A DNA stretch of 64,000 nt, taken from positions 248,001-312,000 of the forward strand of contig NZ_SRLH01000004.1 in assembly GCF_004745595.1 (NCBI RefSeq), read 5' to 3'. Under the pieces are notes generated by a model, which was given only the letters and a program-made list of their open reading frames with translations, searched no databases and had not been told where the DNA came from. Source of the DNA: Flavobacterium humi (GTDB lineage Bacteria > Bacteroidota > Bacteroidia > Flavobacteriales > Flavobacteriaceae). A program made the position numbers and the translations under genes. Numbering within the stretch: the stretch's first letter is position 1; each line of letters opens with the position of its first letter. Of the stretch, positions 32,450-41,874 are shown in pieces.

Positions 32450-33514
32450 TCAGTCCAAATGGTTTTTGGCAAACTGTTCCAATAAAGGCATAAACAACGC
32501 GGGATCAAATTCGTGGTACAACGACCTGTTTTCCGCAAAGATTTCCTTAGGGGATTTTCCTTCGAACAATTGTGGCTTGTATTCCGATACATGCACTGAA
32601 ATATGGTTTTTGCCATCTTCAAAGGTCGCCCAGCCTTTTTTATCAATCCAGGGAGAGAAAATGATAAAGGACGGCTTGTGCAAGGCTTTGGCCATATTGA
32701 TGGCGCCTCCGTCGTTTCCGATAATCACATCGCATTCATGCATAATGGCAATAAACTCCCGCAGGTTTTTCCCTAAAAGGTCAAAATAGATTTTAGACTG
32801 TGTTTCGGGTTTGCACAAACGGAAAATCTCCAGGGCCAATTCTTTCTGGTTCGGGATATAATTGAAGAGCATATTCACTGGGTAATGATCGGCAATATAA
32901 TCGATAATGGCAGCCATGTATTCAGACGGATAGGTCTTGTCAGGTGAACTGCCTATAATGCTGAGCATGACGGTTTTCCGGGAAGGGGCTAAACCATTGC
33001 TTTCAAAGAGTGCTTTGGCAAAATGTTCTTCTTCGGGCGTTACGTACAGCCTTGGGAACGTTTCCAGCTCAATATCCAAATGCAATGGGGAAAGCAATGA
33101 AAGCCGTTGTTCTATAATCAACCCCAAATTAGAAGTGGGAACTTGTTTTTTCTTTACAACATCGGTAAAAATAAGGCTACGCCATTTTTTATCGTAGGAG
33201 ATTTTTCTTTTGGCACCCGAAAAAATGACCGGCAGGAAACTTTCTATTTTGGCGTAAGCATCAATAACGATGTCATATTTCGCTTTGCGAATCTTCATCA
33301 GGAATTTGAAAAACGCCCATTTGCTCTTGCGGTGCTCCTCTTTAAACAATACCAGGTTACTGATGGATTTGTTCCCTTGTAAAACCGCAACTGTTGATTC
33401 ATATACCATATAATCGATGGTGGCATTGGGGTATGCCTTACGCAAATTATCGCATAAGACCGAACTTACCAGGACATCGCCAATCATTTTTTGCTGGATA
33501 ACAAGAATCTTCAT
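32450..33514 (-). CDS. GT9 glycosyltransferase (heptosyltransferase family)
   Basis: 354 aa GT-B enzyme from the ATG at 33514 (KILVIQQKMIGDVLVSSVLCDNLRK). A longer frame from 33583 adds residues that overlap the upstream gene and is rejected. Motifs: VMLSIIGSSPDKTYPSEY, LGKNLREFIAIMHECDVIIGNDGGAINMAKAL (the donor-binding GNDGGAIN). Family 9 transfers ADP-heptose or similar sugars to LPS core. The stop abuts that of the LPS-kinase-like gene (2 bp). Confidence 0.9.
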   Translation of the reverse strand: MKILVIQQKMIGDVLVSSVLCDNLRKAYPNATIDYMVYESTVAVLQGNKSISNLVLFKEEHRKSKWAFFKFLMKIRKAKYDIVIDAYAKIESFLPVIFSGAKRKISYDKKWRSLIFTDVVKKKQVPTSNLGLIIEQRLSLLSPLHLDIELETFPRLYVTPEEEHFAKALFESNGLAPSRKTVMLSIIGSSPDKTYPSEYMAAIIDYIADHYPVNMLFNYIPNQKELALEIFRLCKPETQSKIYFDLLGKNLREFIAIMHECDVIIGNDGGAINMAKALHKPSFIIFSPWIDKKGWATFEDGKNHISVHVSEYKPQLFEGKSPKEIFAENRSLYHEFDPALFMPLLEQFAKNHLD

Positions 33515-33521
33515 CGGATGG

Positions 33522-34496
33522 TTATTTTGTGTATAATGGTGCCCTTGGGCTTGTCCATGTGCCTTTTGAAAGGGCCGAAACATAATAAAGCACCAGGTTC
33601 CTGAAAATAAAAATATTCACTTTCAGTTTTGGGATAAAAAAGAAAACCAAGCCCAGGATTGCAAGAAGTGTTTTTTCCAGCAGCAAAGTAAACAATAGCA
33701 GGAACTGGATCAGCATCCGCTCGAATCCTTTGGTATGCTCGTTAAAATAGACATGCTGCGAGATCAGGACTTCGGTTTTTGTCAATGCTTTGGTTTTGAT
33801 ATTGATGCGGGAAGCACCGCCGTGTTTATGCAAAATGGAGGCATTTCGTATCAGGGCCACTTTTCCGCCTTGGTCGATAACCCGCTTGCAGATATCCACA
33901 TCTTCAAAATAAAGCCAGTATTTTTCATTCCAGCCGCTTATTTTGTCGTACCAGCCTTTGCTCATAAAAATCACGGCACCTGTTGCCCAATCCGGGAAAA
34001 CAATAGCCTTGTCATTGCTGAAATCCCCTTGAACCGTTTCTTTGCTCATGGCCCGGTTTAAAGCCCTGAAAGGCCCGAACAATGTTTTGAGGCTTGGGAA
34101 AAACCGGATTTCCTTGTATTTTTTATGCTGTGCATCCACCTGTGTACAGGTTACAATGCCAAAATCCGGATTGTTTTTGGCGGTTTGCCAAAGGGTATAA
34201 ATGGCTTCTTCGCTGGCCACCGTATCCGGATTCAGGAAAAGATAATAATTAGAATGAGCGGCATTTGCGCCAAAATTACAGCCATTGGCAAAACCGTTGT
34301 TCCCTGTATTCCCGATAAAACGGATGTTAGGGAACCGGCTTGCAAAAGTTTCGTATTTTCCATCGCCGGAGCAATTGTCGACCACAATTGTTTCAAAAGT
34401 GAAACGGTTGGTGTCCATAGCAGATAAGGCCTCGAGGCATTCGCCCAAAGCATCCCAGCTTTTATAATTTACAATAACGATGGCAATATCAGTCAT
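33522..34496 (-). CDS. GT2 glycosyltransferase, rhamnosyltransferase-like (WbbL type)
   Basis: 324 aa. IAIVIVNYKSWDALGECLEALS, VVDNCSGDGKYE, GNNGFANGCNFGA and YLFLNPDTVAS (DxD region) are typical of the WbbL subfamily, as is the WATGAVIFMSKGWYDKISGWNEKYWLYFEDVDICKRV motif region. The C-terminus carries a hydrophobic stretch (LIQFLLLFTLLLEKTLLAILGLVFFF) that would tether it to the membrane. It lies 7 bp upstream of the GT9 gene and 11 bp downstream of dapD, so the three likely share a transcript. Confidence 0.9.
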   Translation of the reverse strand: MTDIAIVIVNYKSWDALGECLEALSAMDTNRFTFETIVVDNCSGDGKYETFASRFPNIRFIGNTGNNGFANGCNFGANAAHSNYYLFLNPDTVASEEAIYTLWQTAKNNPDFGIVTCTQVDAQHKKYKEIRFFPSLKTLFGPFRALNRAMSKETVQGDFSNDKAIVFPDWATGAVIFMSKGWYDKISGWNEKYWLYFEDVDICKRVIDQGGKVALIRNASILHKHGGASRINIKTKALTKTEVLISQHVYFNEHTKGFERMLIQFLLLFTLLLEKTLLAILGLVFFFIPKLKVNIFIFRNLVLYYVSALSKGTWTSPRAPLYTK

Positions 34497-34507
34497 AGGA
34501 GAATGGC

Positions 34508-35323
34508 TTAAACCGCTACGTCGTATTCTCTCAAGGCATTGTTCAGAGAGGTTTTCAAATCAGTCGACGGTTTGCGTTTCCCGATAATCAAGGCACAAGG
34601 CACCTGGAATTCACCGGCTTCGAATTTTTTGGCATAACTTCCCGGGATCACTACGGAACGCGCAGGAACAACTCCTTTATATTCAACAGGTTCCGGTCCG
34701 GTTACATCAATGATTTTGGTAGATGCGGTCAAACATACGTTAGCCCCTAAAACAGCTTCTTTTTCCACGCGGACACCTTCCACTACAATGCAGCGGGAAC
34801 CGATAAATGCTCCGTCTTCGATAATTACGGGAGCCGCCTGCAAAGGTTCCAGCACACCGCCAATACCGACACCGCCGCTTAAGTGGACATCTTTGCCAAT
34901 TTGAGCACAGCTTCCTACGGTAGCCCAGGTATCAACCATAGTACCTTCATCGACATAAGCGCCGATATTTACATAACTCGGCATTAAAATAACCCCTTTG
35001 GAGATATAGGCACCATGGCGCGCTACGGCATGAGGGACAACACGGATTCCTTTTTCGGCATAACCTCGCTTCAATGGGATTTTATCGTGGTATTCGAAAA
35101 TGCCTACTTCGAAGGTTTCCATTTTTTGGATAGGGAAGTACATTACTACGGCTTTCTTTACCCATTCGTTTACCTGCCAGCCTCCTTCGATGGGCTCGGC
35201 GACACGTAATGTCCCGGCATCAAGCAAATCGATAACTTCCCTGATGGCTTTTGTAGTAGTTTCTTCCTGTAACAATGCTCTGTTCTCCCAAGCTTGTTCT
35301 ATAATGGTTTGTAATGCATTCAT
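34508..35323 (-). CDS. dapD: 2,3,4,5-tetrahydropyridine-2,6-dicarboxylate N-succinyltransferase
   Basis: 271 aa left-handed beta-helix acyltransferase in lysine/diaminopimelate synthesis. Helical N-terminus (LQTIIEQAWENRALL), then hexapeptide repeats (GAYISKGVILMPSYVNIGAYVDEGTMVDTWATVGSCAQIG) and the GVGIGGVLEPLQAAPVIIEDGAFIGSRCIVVEGV segment. The length equals the family norm. The gene has a clear own promoter box but is followed closely by two glycosyltransferases. Confidence 0.95.
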   Translation of the reverse strand: MNALQTIIEQAWENRALLQEETTTKAIREVIDLLDAGTLRVAEPIEGGWQVNEWVKKAVVMYFPIQKMETFEVGIFEYHDKIPLKRGYAEKGIRVVPHAVARHGAYISKGVILMPSYVNIGAYVDEGTMVDTWATVGSCAQIGKDVHLSGGVGIGGVLEPLQAAPVIIEDGAFIGSRCIVVEGVRVEKEAVLGANVCLTASTKIIDVTGPEPVEYKGVVPARSVVIPGSYAKKFEAGEFQVPCALIIGKRKPSTDLKTSLNNALREYDVAV

Positions 35324-35339
35324 CGTGTTTAATTTTTAG

Positions 35340-35369
35340 CAAAGATAATTGTTTTAGGCAATAGCCAAA
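35340..35369 (-). promoter_or_regulatory. Promoter of dapD (TTTG-N18-TATCTTTG)
   Basis: On the minus strand TTTG (35366-35369) is 18 nt from TATCTTTG (35340-35347). This matches the Bacteroidota consensus TTTG-N(17-23)-TAnnTTTG. The dapD start is 16 nt further on. Confidence 0.7.
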
Positions 35370-35446
35370 AGTGAAAAGCCGTCTTTAATTTAACATATTT
35401 GGGGTTTATTGTTGCAGTTGCCTGATGCGGCTTTTGCCTGATGGTT

Positions 35447-37834
35447 TTATTTTACAGCACGTTTTTTCTCCTCTTCATTCCCAAGCTCCCGCTGTTTTAC
35501 ATTAATCTTGCTGTTCCCGAACATATACGTGACAGATACCCTGAAAAAACGGCTGCTTTCATTTTCGCTGTACACCTGTTTGATACCATTAACAACCGAA
35601 GTATATTCTTTCAGGTAGGCCGTATTGAAAACATCGTTGGCAAGCAGTGTAATTTGCAGGCTTTTGCCCAATAATTGTTGTTTTATTGCAATATCCAGCC
35701 CGGAAGCATAACCTGTGGTATACAAACCGCTTTTGTTGGGAGAATTGTACATATAGTCCAATTGCAGTTTTGTGCCTTTCCCTAAAGAAAAAGTATTGCT
35801 GGTGGCCACATAAAACTGGAATCCGTTGGCCGGAACCGCATCAATATCTGTAGTAAAGTTGGTTTTCGACCCTAATAAATAAACCGAATTTTCGCTTTCC
35901 CACCATGGGGTAATCTCAGAAGCATAATTTTCACCAATCCCATACGAATAACCTTTGTAATAATTTCCCCGGCTGATGATTTGCGTATTCGTGTCAGGGT
36001 TTGAAGTAAATAACACACCGTAACCGTCCGTAGTGGCATTGCAGAAAATATTAGATCGTAATTTTTCTTTATAAACGTATGTAAAATCAAAGTTGTCATG
36101 AAAGGAAGGTTTCAGGAAAGGATTGCCTTCCGAATAGCTGTTACTGTTGATATACGAACGGAACGGGTTAAGCATGCTAAAACCGGGCTTGTTTATCCTT
36201 TTGCCATAACTGAAATTGAAAGTATGGTTTTCGTTTTTATGGTAGGAAAGATACACGGTAGGAAAAAGTTTTACATAGCTGTTTTCCGTGTGTTGGCCTA
36301 ACGTTTGGGAATAGCCGTTGGTTTGCATGTTTTCCAATCGAAGCCCTAATTGCATGTCCCACTTCTCTTTCCATTTTTTATTCCCGCTGATGTACAAGGC
36401 CTGGTTGTTTTCCTTGTAAGCAAACTCATTTGACTGGTTTGGATCCAATTCGGGAGTACCGGTAATGGTATTGAAATAACCCACCGCGCTTTTACTATTG
36501 GTAAAGCTGGCCTTAAAACCATAAGACAGGTCAAGAAAGGATAAAGAATGCTCCATATCGGCTTTTATGCTTGTGTTTTTTATGTTTTGGCCCGATTGGT
36601 TTTTGGCCGATTGGGTTACCTCCTGGAATTCCATGTCCGGAGTGTACGCTGTTGCCACAAAATCTTTATCAAATCTGGAAGCGAAGGTAAAATGGTCAAT
36701 ATCTACCGCTATTTTTTTACCCGAACCCAATTGGGACAATACATGGGCATTGTAGGTCTGGCTGTCGGTATGCTTATTATTGAGGCCTTTGTTTAGCACT
36801 ATTGCGTCAAGGTTATTGGCCGTATTGTAAACCGAAATCGCTGTGTTCGATTGGATATCAGGATTGCCATTGTCATTCAAATACTGTGCACCAACGGTAG
36901 TTTTATCTGAAATATTGTAATCAAGGGAAAGGCGGCCGGAAAGGTTGTCTTTTTTTATTTTTGAATCGTCCCTTAATTGCCACAGCCCGTCCGGGTAATA
37001 AATATCCAGTTTTTCAGTTTCCTTGCTGTTCCCCAGGCGCCCGTTTCCGGTACAGGAGAAACGGATTTTGCCTTTGCTGTAATTGAAACTGTTCCGTAGC
37101 GTATAAAAAGCATAGGTATTTTGGTCATACGATGCCGTTGTTGTGTTTTTCCAGGCATCCCGTGCTCCTTTTTTCAGGATGATGTTGAGCAGCCCGCCTT
37201 CGCCACCCGCATCATATTTAGCCGGTGGATTGCTAATGATTTCAATGTCTTTGATATCGCTTGCCGCCAATGATTTTAAGAATGTAACGAGTTCTTCTCC
37301 TGACAATTCAACCATGCGCCCGTCAATCATAACGCGGGCTGTGCCTTTCCCTAACAGGCCGATGGTATTGTTTTGCACCATCACTCCCGGAGCGGTTGCC
37401 AGGACATCCAAAGCATCGCCTCCGGCATGGGAAAGGTTATTGCCTGCATGATAAACAAGGCGGTCTGTTTTCTGTTCGATTGTTTTTTTGGATGCGGTGA
37501 TGGAAACTTCCCCGAGGCGGGTGGTGCTTTCGCTTAAAAATACCAAACCAAGGTCAGTGTCTTTGTCCATGAGGATGTCTTTCTCCCAAACCATAAAACC
37601 TGTAGCACTGATTTTGATTTTGAAGGTGCTTCCGGGAACGGTTACGGCAAAAGTTCCGTCTGCTCCGGTTAGTGTTGCCGCTGCTTTTTCTCCCTTCGGA
37701 TTAAAGAGTTCTATGCTGGCTTGAGCCAATGCATCTGAAGTGGAAGATACTTTTCCTTTTAACTGAAAAGAAGCCGATTGCGAAAAGGCCCATACCGGCA
37801 ACAGTAAAAAAATAAACAAGGTTGTTTTATTCAT
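35447..37834 (-). CDS. Outer membrane beta-barrel protein with carboxypeptidase-like and plug domains
   Basis: 795 aa from the ATG at 37834, which gives a signal peptide (LFIFLLLPVWAFSQ). The CarboxypepD_reg region (FQLKGKVSSTSDALAQASIEL) spans about 20-110, a plug domain about 120-230 (VMVQNNTIGLLGKGTARVMIDGRMVEL, then NPPAKYDAGGEGGLLNI), and a barrel of the OMP_b-brl_3 kind fills the rest with alternating aromatic strands. Such proteins are related to TonB-dependent receptors but the ligand is unknown. An AraC-type membrane regulator lies directly upstream on the same strand. Confidence 0.88.
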   Translation of the reverse strand: MNKTTLFIFLLLPVWAFSQSASFQLKGKVSSTSDALAQASIELFNPKGEKAAATLTGADGTFAVTVPGSTFKIKISATGFMVWEKDILMDKDTDLGLVFLSESTTRLGEVSITASKKTIEQKTDRLVYHAGNNLSHAGGDALDVLATAPGVMVQNNTIGLLGKGTARVMIDGRMVELSGEELVTFLKSLAASDIKDIEIISNPPAKYDAGGEGGLLNIILKKGARDAWKNTTTASYDQNTYAFYTLRNSFNYSKGKIRFSCTGNGRLGNSKETEKLDIYYPDGLWQLRDDSKIKKDNLSGRLSLDYNISDKTTVGAQYLNDNGNPDIQSNTAISVYNTANNLDAIVLNKGLNNKHTDSQTYNAHVLSQLGSGKKIAVDIDHFTFASRFDKDFVATAYTPDMEFQEVTQSAKNQSGQNIKNTSIKADMEHSLSFLDLSYGFKASFTNSKSAVGYFNTITGTPELDPNQSNEFAYKENNQALYISGNKKWKEKWDMQLGLRLENMQTNGYSQTLGQHTENSYVKLFPTVYLSYHKNENHTFNFSYGKRINKPGFSMLNPFRSYINSNSYSEGNPFLKPSFHDNFDFTYVYKEKLRSNIFCNATTDGYGVLFTSNPDTNTQIISRGNYYKGYSYGIGENYASEITPWWESENSVYLLGSKTNFTTDIDAVPANGFQFYVATSNTFSLGKGTKLQLDYMYNSPNKSGLYTTGYASGLDIAIKQQLLGKSLQITLLANDVFNTAYLKEYTSVVNGIKQVYSENESSRFFRVSVTYMFGNSKINVKQRELGNEEEKKRAVK

Positions 37835-37910
37835 GATTTCTAAATATTTAATGCTTTTAATAATTTGAAGCAAAGGTGCTTTAGGAAATCCGGAATGGCG
37901 ACCGACAAAA

Positions 37911-37954
37911 AAAAGTCGAACTCATTTAAGCGGTAAAAATGAGTCCGACTTTTT
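37911..37954 (-). terminator. Rho-independent terminator after the AraC-type gene
   Basis: Stem AAAAGTCG-ACTCATTT pairs with AAATGAGT-CGACTTTT with one A-C mismatch. On the minus strand the hairpin runs into eight T. It lies 30 bp past the stop at 37985. Confidence 0.7.
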
Positions 37955-37984
37955 CAGGCAGCCGTTCGACTTTTTGCAAAACAC

Positions 37985-39136
37985 TTATAATGAGCTGTTT
38001 CTAAAGTCGGTCGGTGTGAGTGATGTGTATTTTTTAAACGAAGTATTGAAGGAGGATTTAGAATTAAAACCCACTTCATATAAGATTTCGAGAATAGTCA
38101 GCTGGCTTTTCGATTGGTCTTTTAGGATTTCCATTGCTTTTAGGATCCGGAATTCATTTACAAAATCAAAAAAATGCTGGTCCATATGGTGGTTGATCAA
38201 AACAGACAACTCACGGACGGGCATCTCAATCCGGTTTGCCAGTTCCTGAATGGTCAGCGAAGGGTCCAGGTACGGCTGCTCTTCTACCATATAGGTTTTC
38301 AGCAAAGCAATTTGGGAAACAGTACTCTCATCCGTAGGATTTTGAGGCTGGCTTCCGGTGGCTTCCGGTTGCGGTTTGTGGATGTCTTTGGACAATTCGA
38401 GTTTGGAATCGATCCCCCTGAAAAGTTCCGGGCTGTTCAAAGCCTTCAACACAAACCAGCAAGTGATAAGCAGCACGGCAATCCCAATAACCACATTCAC
38501 CCAAAGAAAGAGCCTGCTGTAATCCGTAAACCGAAGCACATTCCTGAAAAAGACAAAAGAATGGGCGGCCAGGAAAACCATGGTCATCTGGAAAAGCCAT
38601 TGGTAGGAAGACCTGTTCGGATTGGCATAATTCTCCAGGTAGAGCGTTTTGTATTTTGTAAGGATCCTAAGAACGGCAATAATATAAAACGCATATTGCG
38701 CTTCCCCGAGGATGTGGGAGAAATACATTTCAGGTGTATGTTGCAAATGTGCTACAAACCATTGTTTTTCAATATTTCCGGCGAGGTATAGGCGAGGAGC
38801 CAAAGCCAAATTCAATAAAACGAAGGGAGTGGCGTGTAGCAGATGCCTGGCCTCCAGGCGGAAATCAGTATAGCAGACGGCCAATACGTACAGGTAGAAA
38901 ACCGGCATGGCCAAAAGGAACAATGACATCCTGAAAGTTTCCAGGTTTAACGAATCGCCAAGGAAACTATAACTGGAAAATCCCATGACATCAATTGCAT
39001 TCAAAATAAGAAAGCAGGCAAACAAGCGGTTGGCCAGTTTATTGGTTGTTTTCACCGTCAGCAAAAACAAGGCGAGGAGCAAGGAGATGGAAACCGCTAT
39101 TGAAGCGATATTGTTTAAAAAAGGAATCTGGTCCAT
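37985..39136 (-). CDS. AraC-family regulator with N-terminal membrane domain
   Basis: 383 aa from the ATG at 39136. The first about 240 residues hold seven hydrophobic segments with Trp/Phe-rich ends, as in the 7TM-type AraC proteins of Bacteroidota. The C-terminal about 110 residues are the AraC DNA-binding domain (LTIQELANRIEMPVRELSVLINHH, then LTILEILYEVGFNSKSSFNTSFKKYTSLTPTDFR). A membrane-sensed signal could directly drive DNA binding. Its likely target is the adjacent outer membrane protein gene (inference from order). A terminator separates the two, so they are not one transcript. Confidence 0.88.
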   Translation of the reverse strand: MDQIPFLNNIASIAVSISLLLALFLLTVKTTNKLANRLFACFLILNAIDVMGFSSYSFLGDSLNLETFRMSLFLLAMPVFYLYVLAVCYTDFRLEARHLLHATPFVLLNLALAPRLYLAGNIEKQWFVAHLQHTPEMYFSHILGEAQYAFYIIAVLRILTKYKTLYLENYANPNRSSYQWLFQMTMVFLAAHSFVFFRNVLRFTDYSRLFLWVNVVIGIAVLLITCWFVLKALNSPELFRGIDSKLELSKDIHKPQPEATGSQPQNPTDESTVSQIALLKTYMVEEQPYLDPSLTIQELANRIEMPVRELSVLINHHMDQHFFDFVNEFRILKAMEILKDQSKSQLTILEILYEVGFNSKSSFNTSFKKYTSLTPTDFRNSSL

Positions 39137-39244
39137 GCAGTAGTATTTCGGCAAATATACTATTATAATTTTTGAAAAAAAGCCCGGCTGCTGGTGCTTT
39201 TGTATTTTGGCGGAATGTTGTACATTGGTAAAAAATCAATACCT

Positions 39245-39982
39245 ATGAAAGATTATTTTTCAGGCAATTCTTCCGAATATTCCAAATTCCGTCCCCATTA
39301 CCCCGAGGATATGATACAGGAAATCATCGCATTGGCCCCCAATAAAAATACCGCGCTGGATGTCGCGACCGGGAATGGGCAGGTAGCTTCAAGGCTGGCC
39401 GGTTCGTTCCAGGCCGTATATGCCACAGACATTAGTGAGAATCAATTGCAGCAGGCACCCGTTATTTCCAATGTCCTGTACCAAAAGATGCCTGCGGAAC
39501 ACACAGATTTTCAAGACCGCCAGTTTGACCTGATTACGGTAGCACAAGCTATTCATTGGTTCGATTTTGATTCTTTTTACAAGGAAGTGTACCGGATTTT
39601 GAAACCAGATGGCGTTCTTGCGGTTTTAGGCTACGGTTTTTTTTCCACCAATGAAGATTCCAACCGGATACTCCGCCGGCTGTATGATGACATTGTAGGC
39701 CCGTACTGGTATCCCGAGCGGCAATACCTGTCAGAAGGCTACCAGACTATTCCGTTCCCTTTGGTGGAAATTGTAAATAAAAAGTTCAGTAAAGAATACA
39801 CCTGGAGTTTTGAACAGCTTGTCGGATACCTCGAAACCTGGTCGGCTACAGCCAATTACAAAGCAGTCAACAAGGAAAATCCAATCGATTTGGTGTATGA
39901 TGACCTGAAGGTTTCCTGGGAAAAAGGGGACAAGAAAGTATTTTTCCCGATGTTTTTGAGAGTAGGGAAATTGAAAAAATGA
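39245..39982 (+). CDS. Class I SAM-dependent methyltransferase
   Basis: 245 aa from the ATG at 39245 (MKDYFSGNSSEYSKFRPHYP). SAM-binding motif I is ALDVATGNGQVASRLA, motif post-I YATDISENQL, and FDLITVAQAIHWFDFDSFYKEVYRILKPDGVLAVLGYGFF covers motifs II-III. This is the small-molecule methyltransferase class with the YSKFRP start; substrate unknown. Divergent from the AraC gene (108 bp). Confidence 0.88.
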   Translation: MKDYFSGNSSEYSKFRPHYPEDMIQEIIALAPNKNTALDVATGNGQVASRLAGSFQAVYATDISENQLQQAPVISNVLYQKMPAEHTDFQDRQFDLITVAQAIHWFDFDSFYKEVYRILKPDGVLAVLGYGFFSTNEDSNRILRRLYDDIVGPYWYPERQYLSEGYQTIPFPLVEIVNKKFSKEYTWSFEQLVGYLETWSATANYKAVNKENPIDLVYDDLKVSWEKGDKKVFFPMFLRVGKLKK

Positions 39983-39998
39983 TGGCAAACATACCGAA

Positions 39999-40040
39999 GA
40001 AGCCCCTTATCGCAAACAGCTATTGCAATAAGGGGCTTTT
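39999..40040 (+). terminator. Rho-independent terminator after the methyltransferase gene
   Basis: Stem AAGCCCCTTAT-GCAA pairs with TTGC-ATAAGGGGCTT (one mismatch), followed by a T run. Confidence 0.8.
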
Positions 40041-40093
40041 ATCTGAAAATAAAACTGTAAACTTTTTATTTCATTAATCCTTTAGGTTATATT

Positions 40094-41857
40094 TTACCAA
40101 CCCAAATAATAATCAGGGTTTAGCCAGATAGGGCGGTGGAGGCCAAAATACTCCTGAAGCATTTTTTCGGCTTCGCAAAAGGCACCTTCAACCCAGCCCT
40201 GCTGATCGGAATATGCTTCACCGCAAATATGGATTTGTTCATCAGCCACAGGTTTCCGCATGTAAGGCATTACGTTTTTGACCGAAAATCCGGCTTTCCA
40301 GGCATGGTATCCCGCACCAAAAGGCTCATCGGTCCAATCTTTGAAATACGTTACATAAGGCTCGGGAATAGTTATCTGATCTCCATGCAGTTCCCTAAGC
40401 TGGTTCATTAATTCGCCCACCATCATTTTAGTGGCCTGTACATCATTCAGCTCATGCAGTTCTTTTAATGAGGCAGATCTCGCCGCTTTTACTTCAAACA
40501 GCACTTTGTCATCGGAGAGGGCTTTCCAGAACGTTTCCGTCTCCATGTCTCCATAACTGCCAAGAAGCATTGAATTGTCTGTTTCCGGATCGGTCCCGAA
40601 GTAATAACACTGCCTCATCGGCAAATCGGTAATGGAATGGCCGGAATCGATGCCAAGCTCTTTCCACCACGGATATTCAAATCCCATCAGGATCTTGAAA
40701 GCAGGTTCCATGATGACCGAACGGATGTTGGTGTTCAGCATGCTGTTTTCATTGATATTGAAAAAGAAATTATTCTGGTCCAGCAATTCCAAAGATTTTC
40801 TCGGCATGGCAAGTACCAGCGTATTGGCGTATACTTTCCACTGCTTATTGCTTTTAAGGTTAAGGAAAACCAATTCGTATTTATGAGTGGCTTTGTTGGG
40901 ATGGTCTTTGGTAAAAGTGAGCAGCTTGTTTTCCGACCAGATGGTAGCGCCCTGGTAATCCGTATAGGCGTTGGCCAAAGCATAAGCGATGCTGTCGTAT
41001 CCTTCCTCGATGGTTTTGTAAACCGTTCCAGCCGAAAAATCCCCGACCATATACGGAAAAGCTTCCGCAGAATTCCAGTTGATGGTATTGGAATAGTAAC
41101 CGCCGGCGTTGGCTAAAAACTCGTATCCTTCCTGCGATACCTGGTCTTTGATCAGGTTCCAGAAACCCAGGTCGTTCACCTTTCGTTTGTTATAAGGCGA
41201 GTTTTCAAAATTATAAACCATTTTAGGTTTAATATCATCCCAGTCCCTGCTGGTCAGCTCGAAGGAATAATCGTAAATGGAACTTCCCTTGATGATCTTG
41301 CTGCCATAGGTTGCGGCTACCCACGGATCGGCCATCAGCACATCGTAGATGATCTTATTGAACAATTGATCCGAACTGAAACCGAAATCGTCCTGGTTCA
41401 GGTAATAACGTGTTGGCAGTTTTTCCCCGCTGTCCTGGGCAACATTCCAGGCGTTTTGCTTGAAACGCTCCTTACGCAGGTACATGATCAGTTCGGCCGG
41501 ATCGCCCATAGGGAAAGGCACCGGTGTCATTTTGTCTTTCAGGACAGGAGTCCGTTTGGCAGGATCCTTTTCGCTCAGCGGATAACCTTCTATCAGTGTG
41601 GTGACAATTTCCTGGGAAGTCAGGTAGCGCATACCGCCTAATTCGCCCCAAAAATTCATTCCCGGCATAATCACAGATTCGAGCCTTCCGCCAAGTTTGC
41701 TGTTCATATCGAAAATCTGCACCTGGCTTGCGGTAAATTTTTGGTCGGCCAGCAAGCGGTACGCGGTATACAGACCGGAAGTACCGGCGCCTATAATGGC
41801 AACTTCTGTTTTTAAATCAGGATGCATTCCTGTATTCAAAGGTGTGTTTTTATTCAT
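40094..41857 (-). CDS. Flavin-dependent amine/L-amino acid oxidase
   Basis: 587 aa monoamine-oxidase-superfamily protein. FAD-binding GAGTSGLYTAYRLLA (23-37), ELGGMRYLTSQEIV, and the C-terminal ICGEAYSDQQGWVEGAFCEAEKML, where the second half of the FAD site lies. No signal peptide. The substrate cannot be read: L-amino acids and polyamines are the usual substrates of the group. It is 17 bp downstream of the sarcosine-oxidase-like gene and so cotranscribed. Long for the family because of a helical insert in the middle. Confidence 0.85.
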   Translation of the reverse strand: MNKNTPLNTGMHPDLKTEVAIIGAGTSGLYTAYRLLADQKFTASQVQIFDMNSKLGGRLESVIMPGMNFWGELGGMRYLTSQEIVTTLIEGYPLSEKDPAKRTPVLKDKMTPVPFPMGDPAELIMYLRKERFKQNAWNVAQDSGEKLPTRYYLNQDDFGFSSDQLFNKIIYDVLMADPWVAATYGSKIIKGSSIYDYSFELTSRDWDDIKPKMVYNFENSPYNKRKVNDLGFWNLIKDQVSQEGYEFLANAGGYYSNTINWNSAEAFPYMVGDFSAGTVYKTIEEGYDSIAYALANAYTDYQGATIWSENKLLTFTKDHPNKATHKYELVFLNLKSNKQWKVYANTLVLAMPRKSLELLDQNNFFFNINENSMLNTNIRSVIMEPAFKILMGFEYPWWKELGIDSGHSITDLPMRQCYYFGTDPETDNSMLLGSYGDMETETFWKALSDDKVLFEVKAARSASLKELHELNDVQATKMMVGELMNQLRELHGDQITIPEPYVTYFKDWTDEPFGAGYHAWKAGFSVKNVMPYMRKPVADEQIHICGEAYSDQQGWVEGAFCEAEKMLQEYFGLHRPIWLNPDYYLGW

Positions 41858-41874
41858 AATCGGTGTGTTGTTAG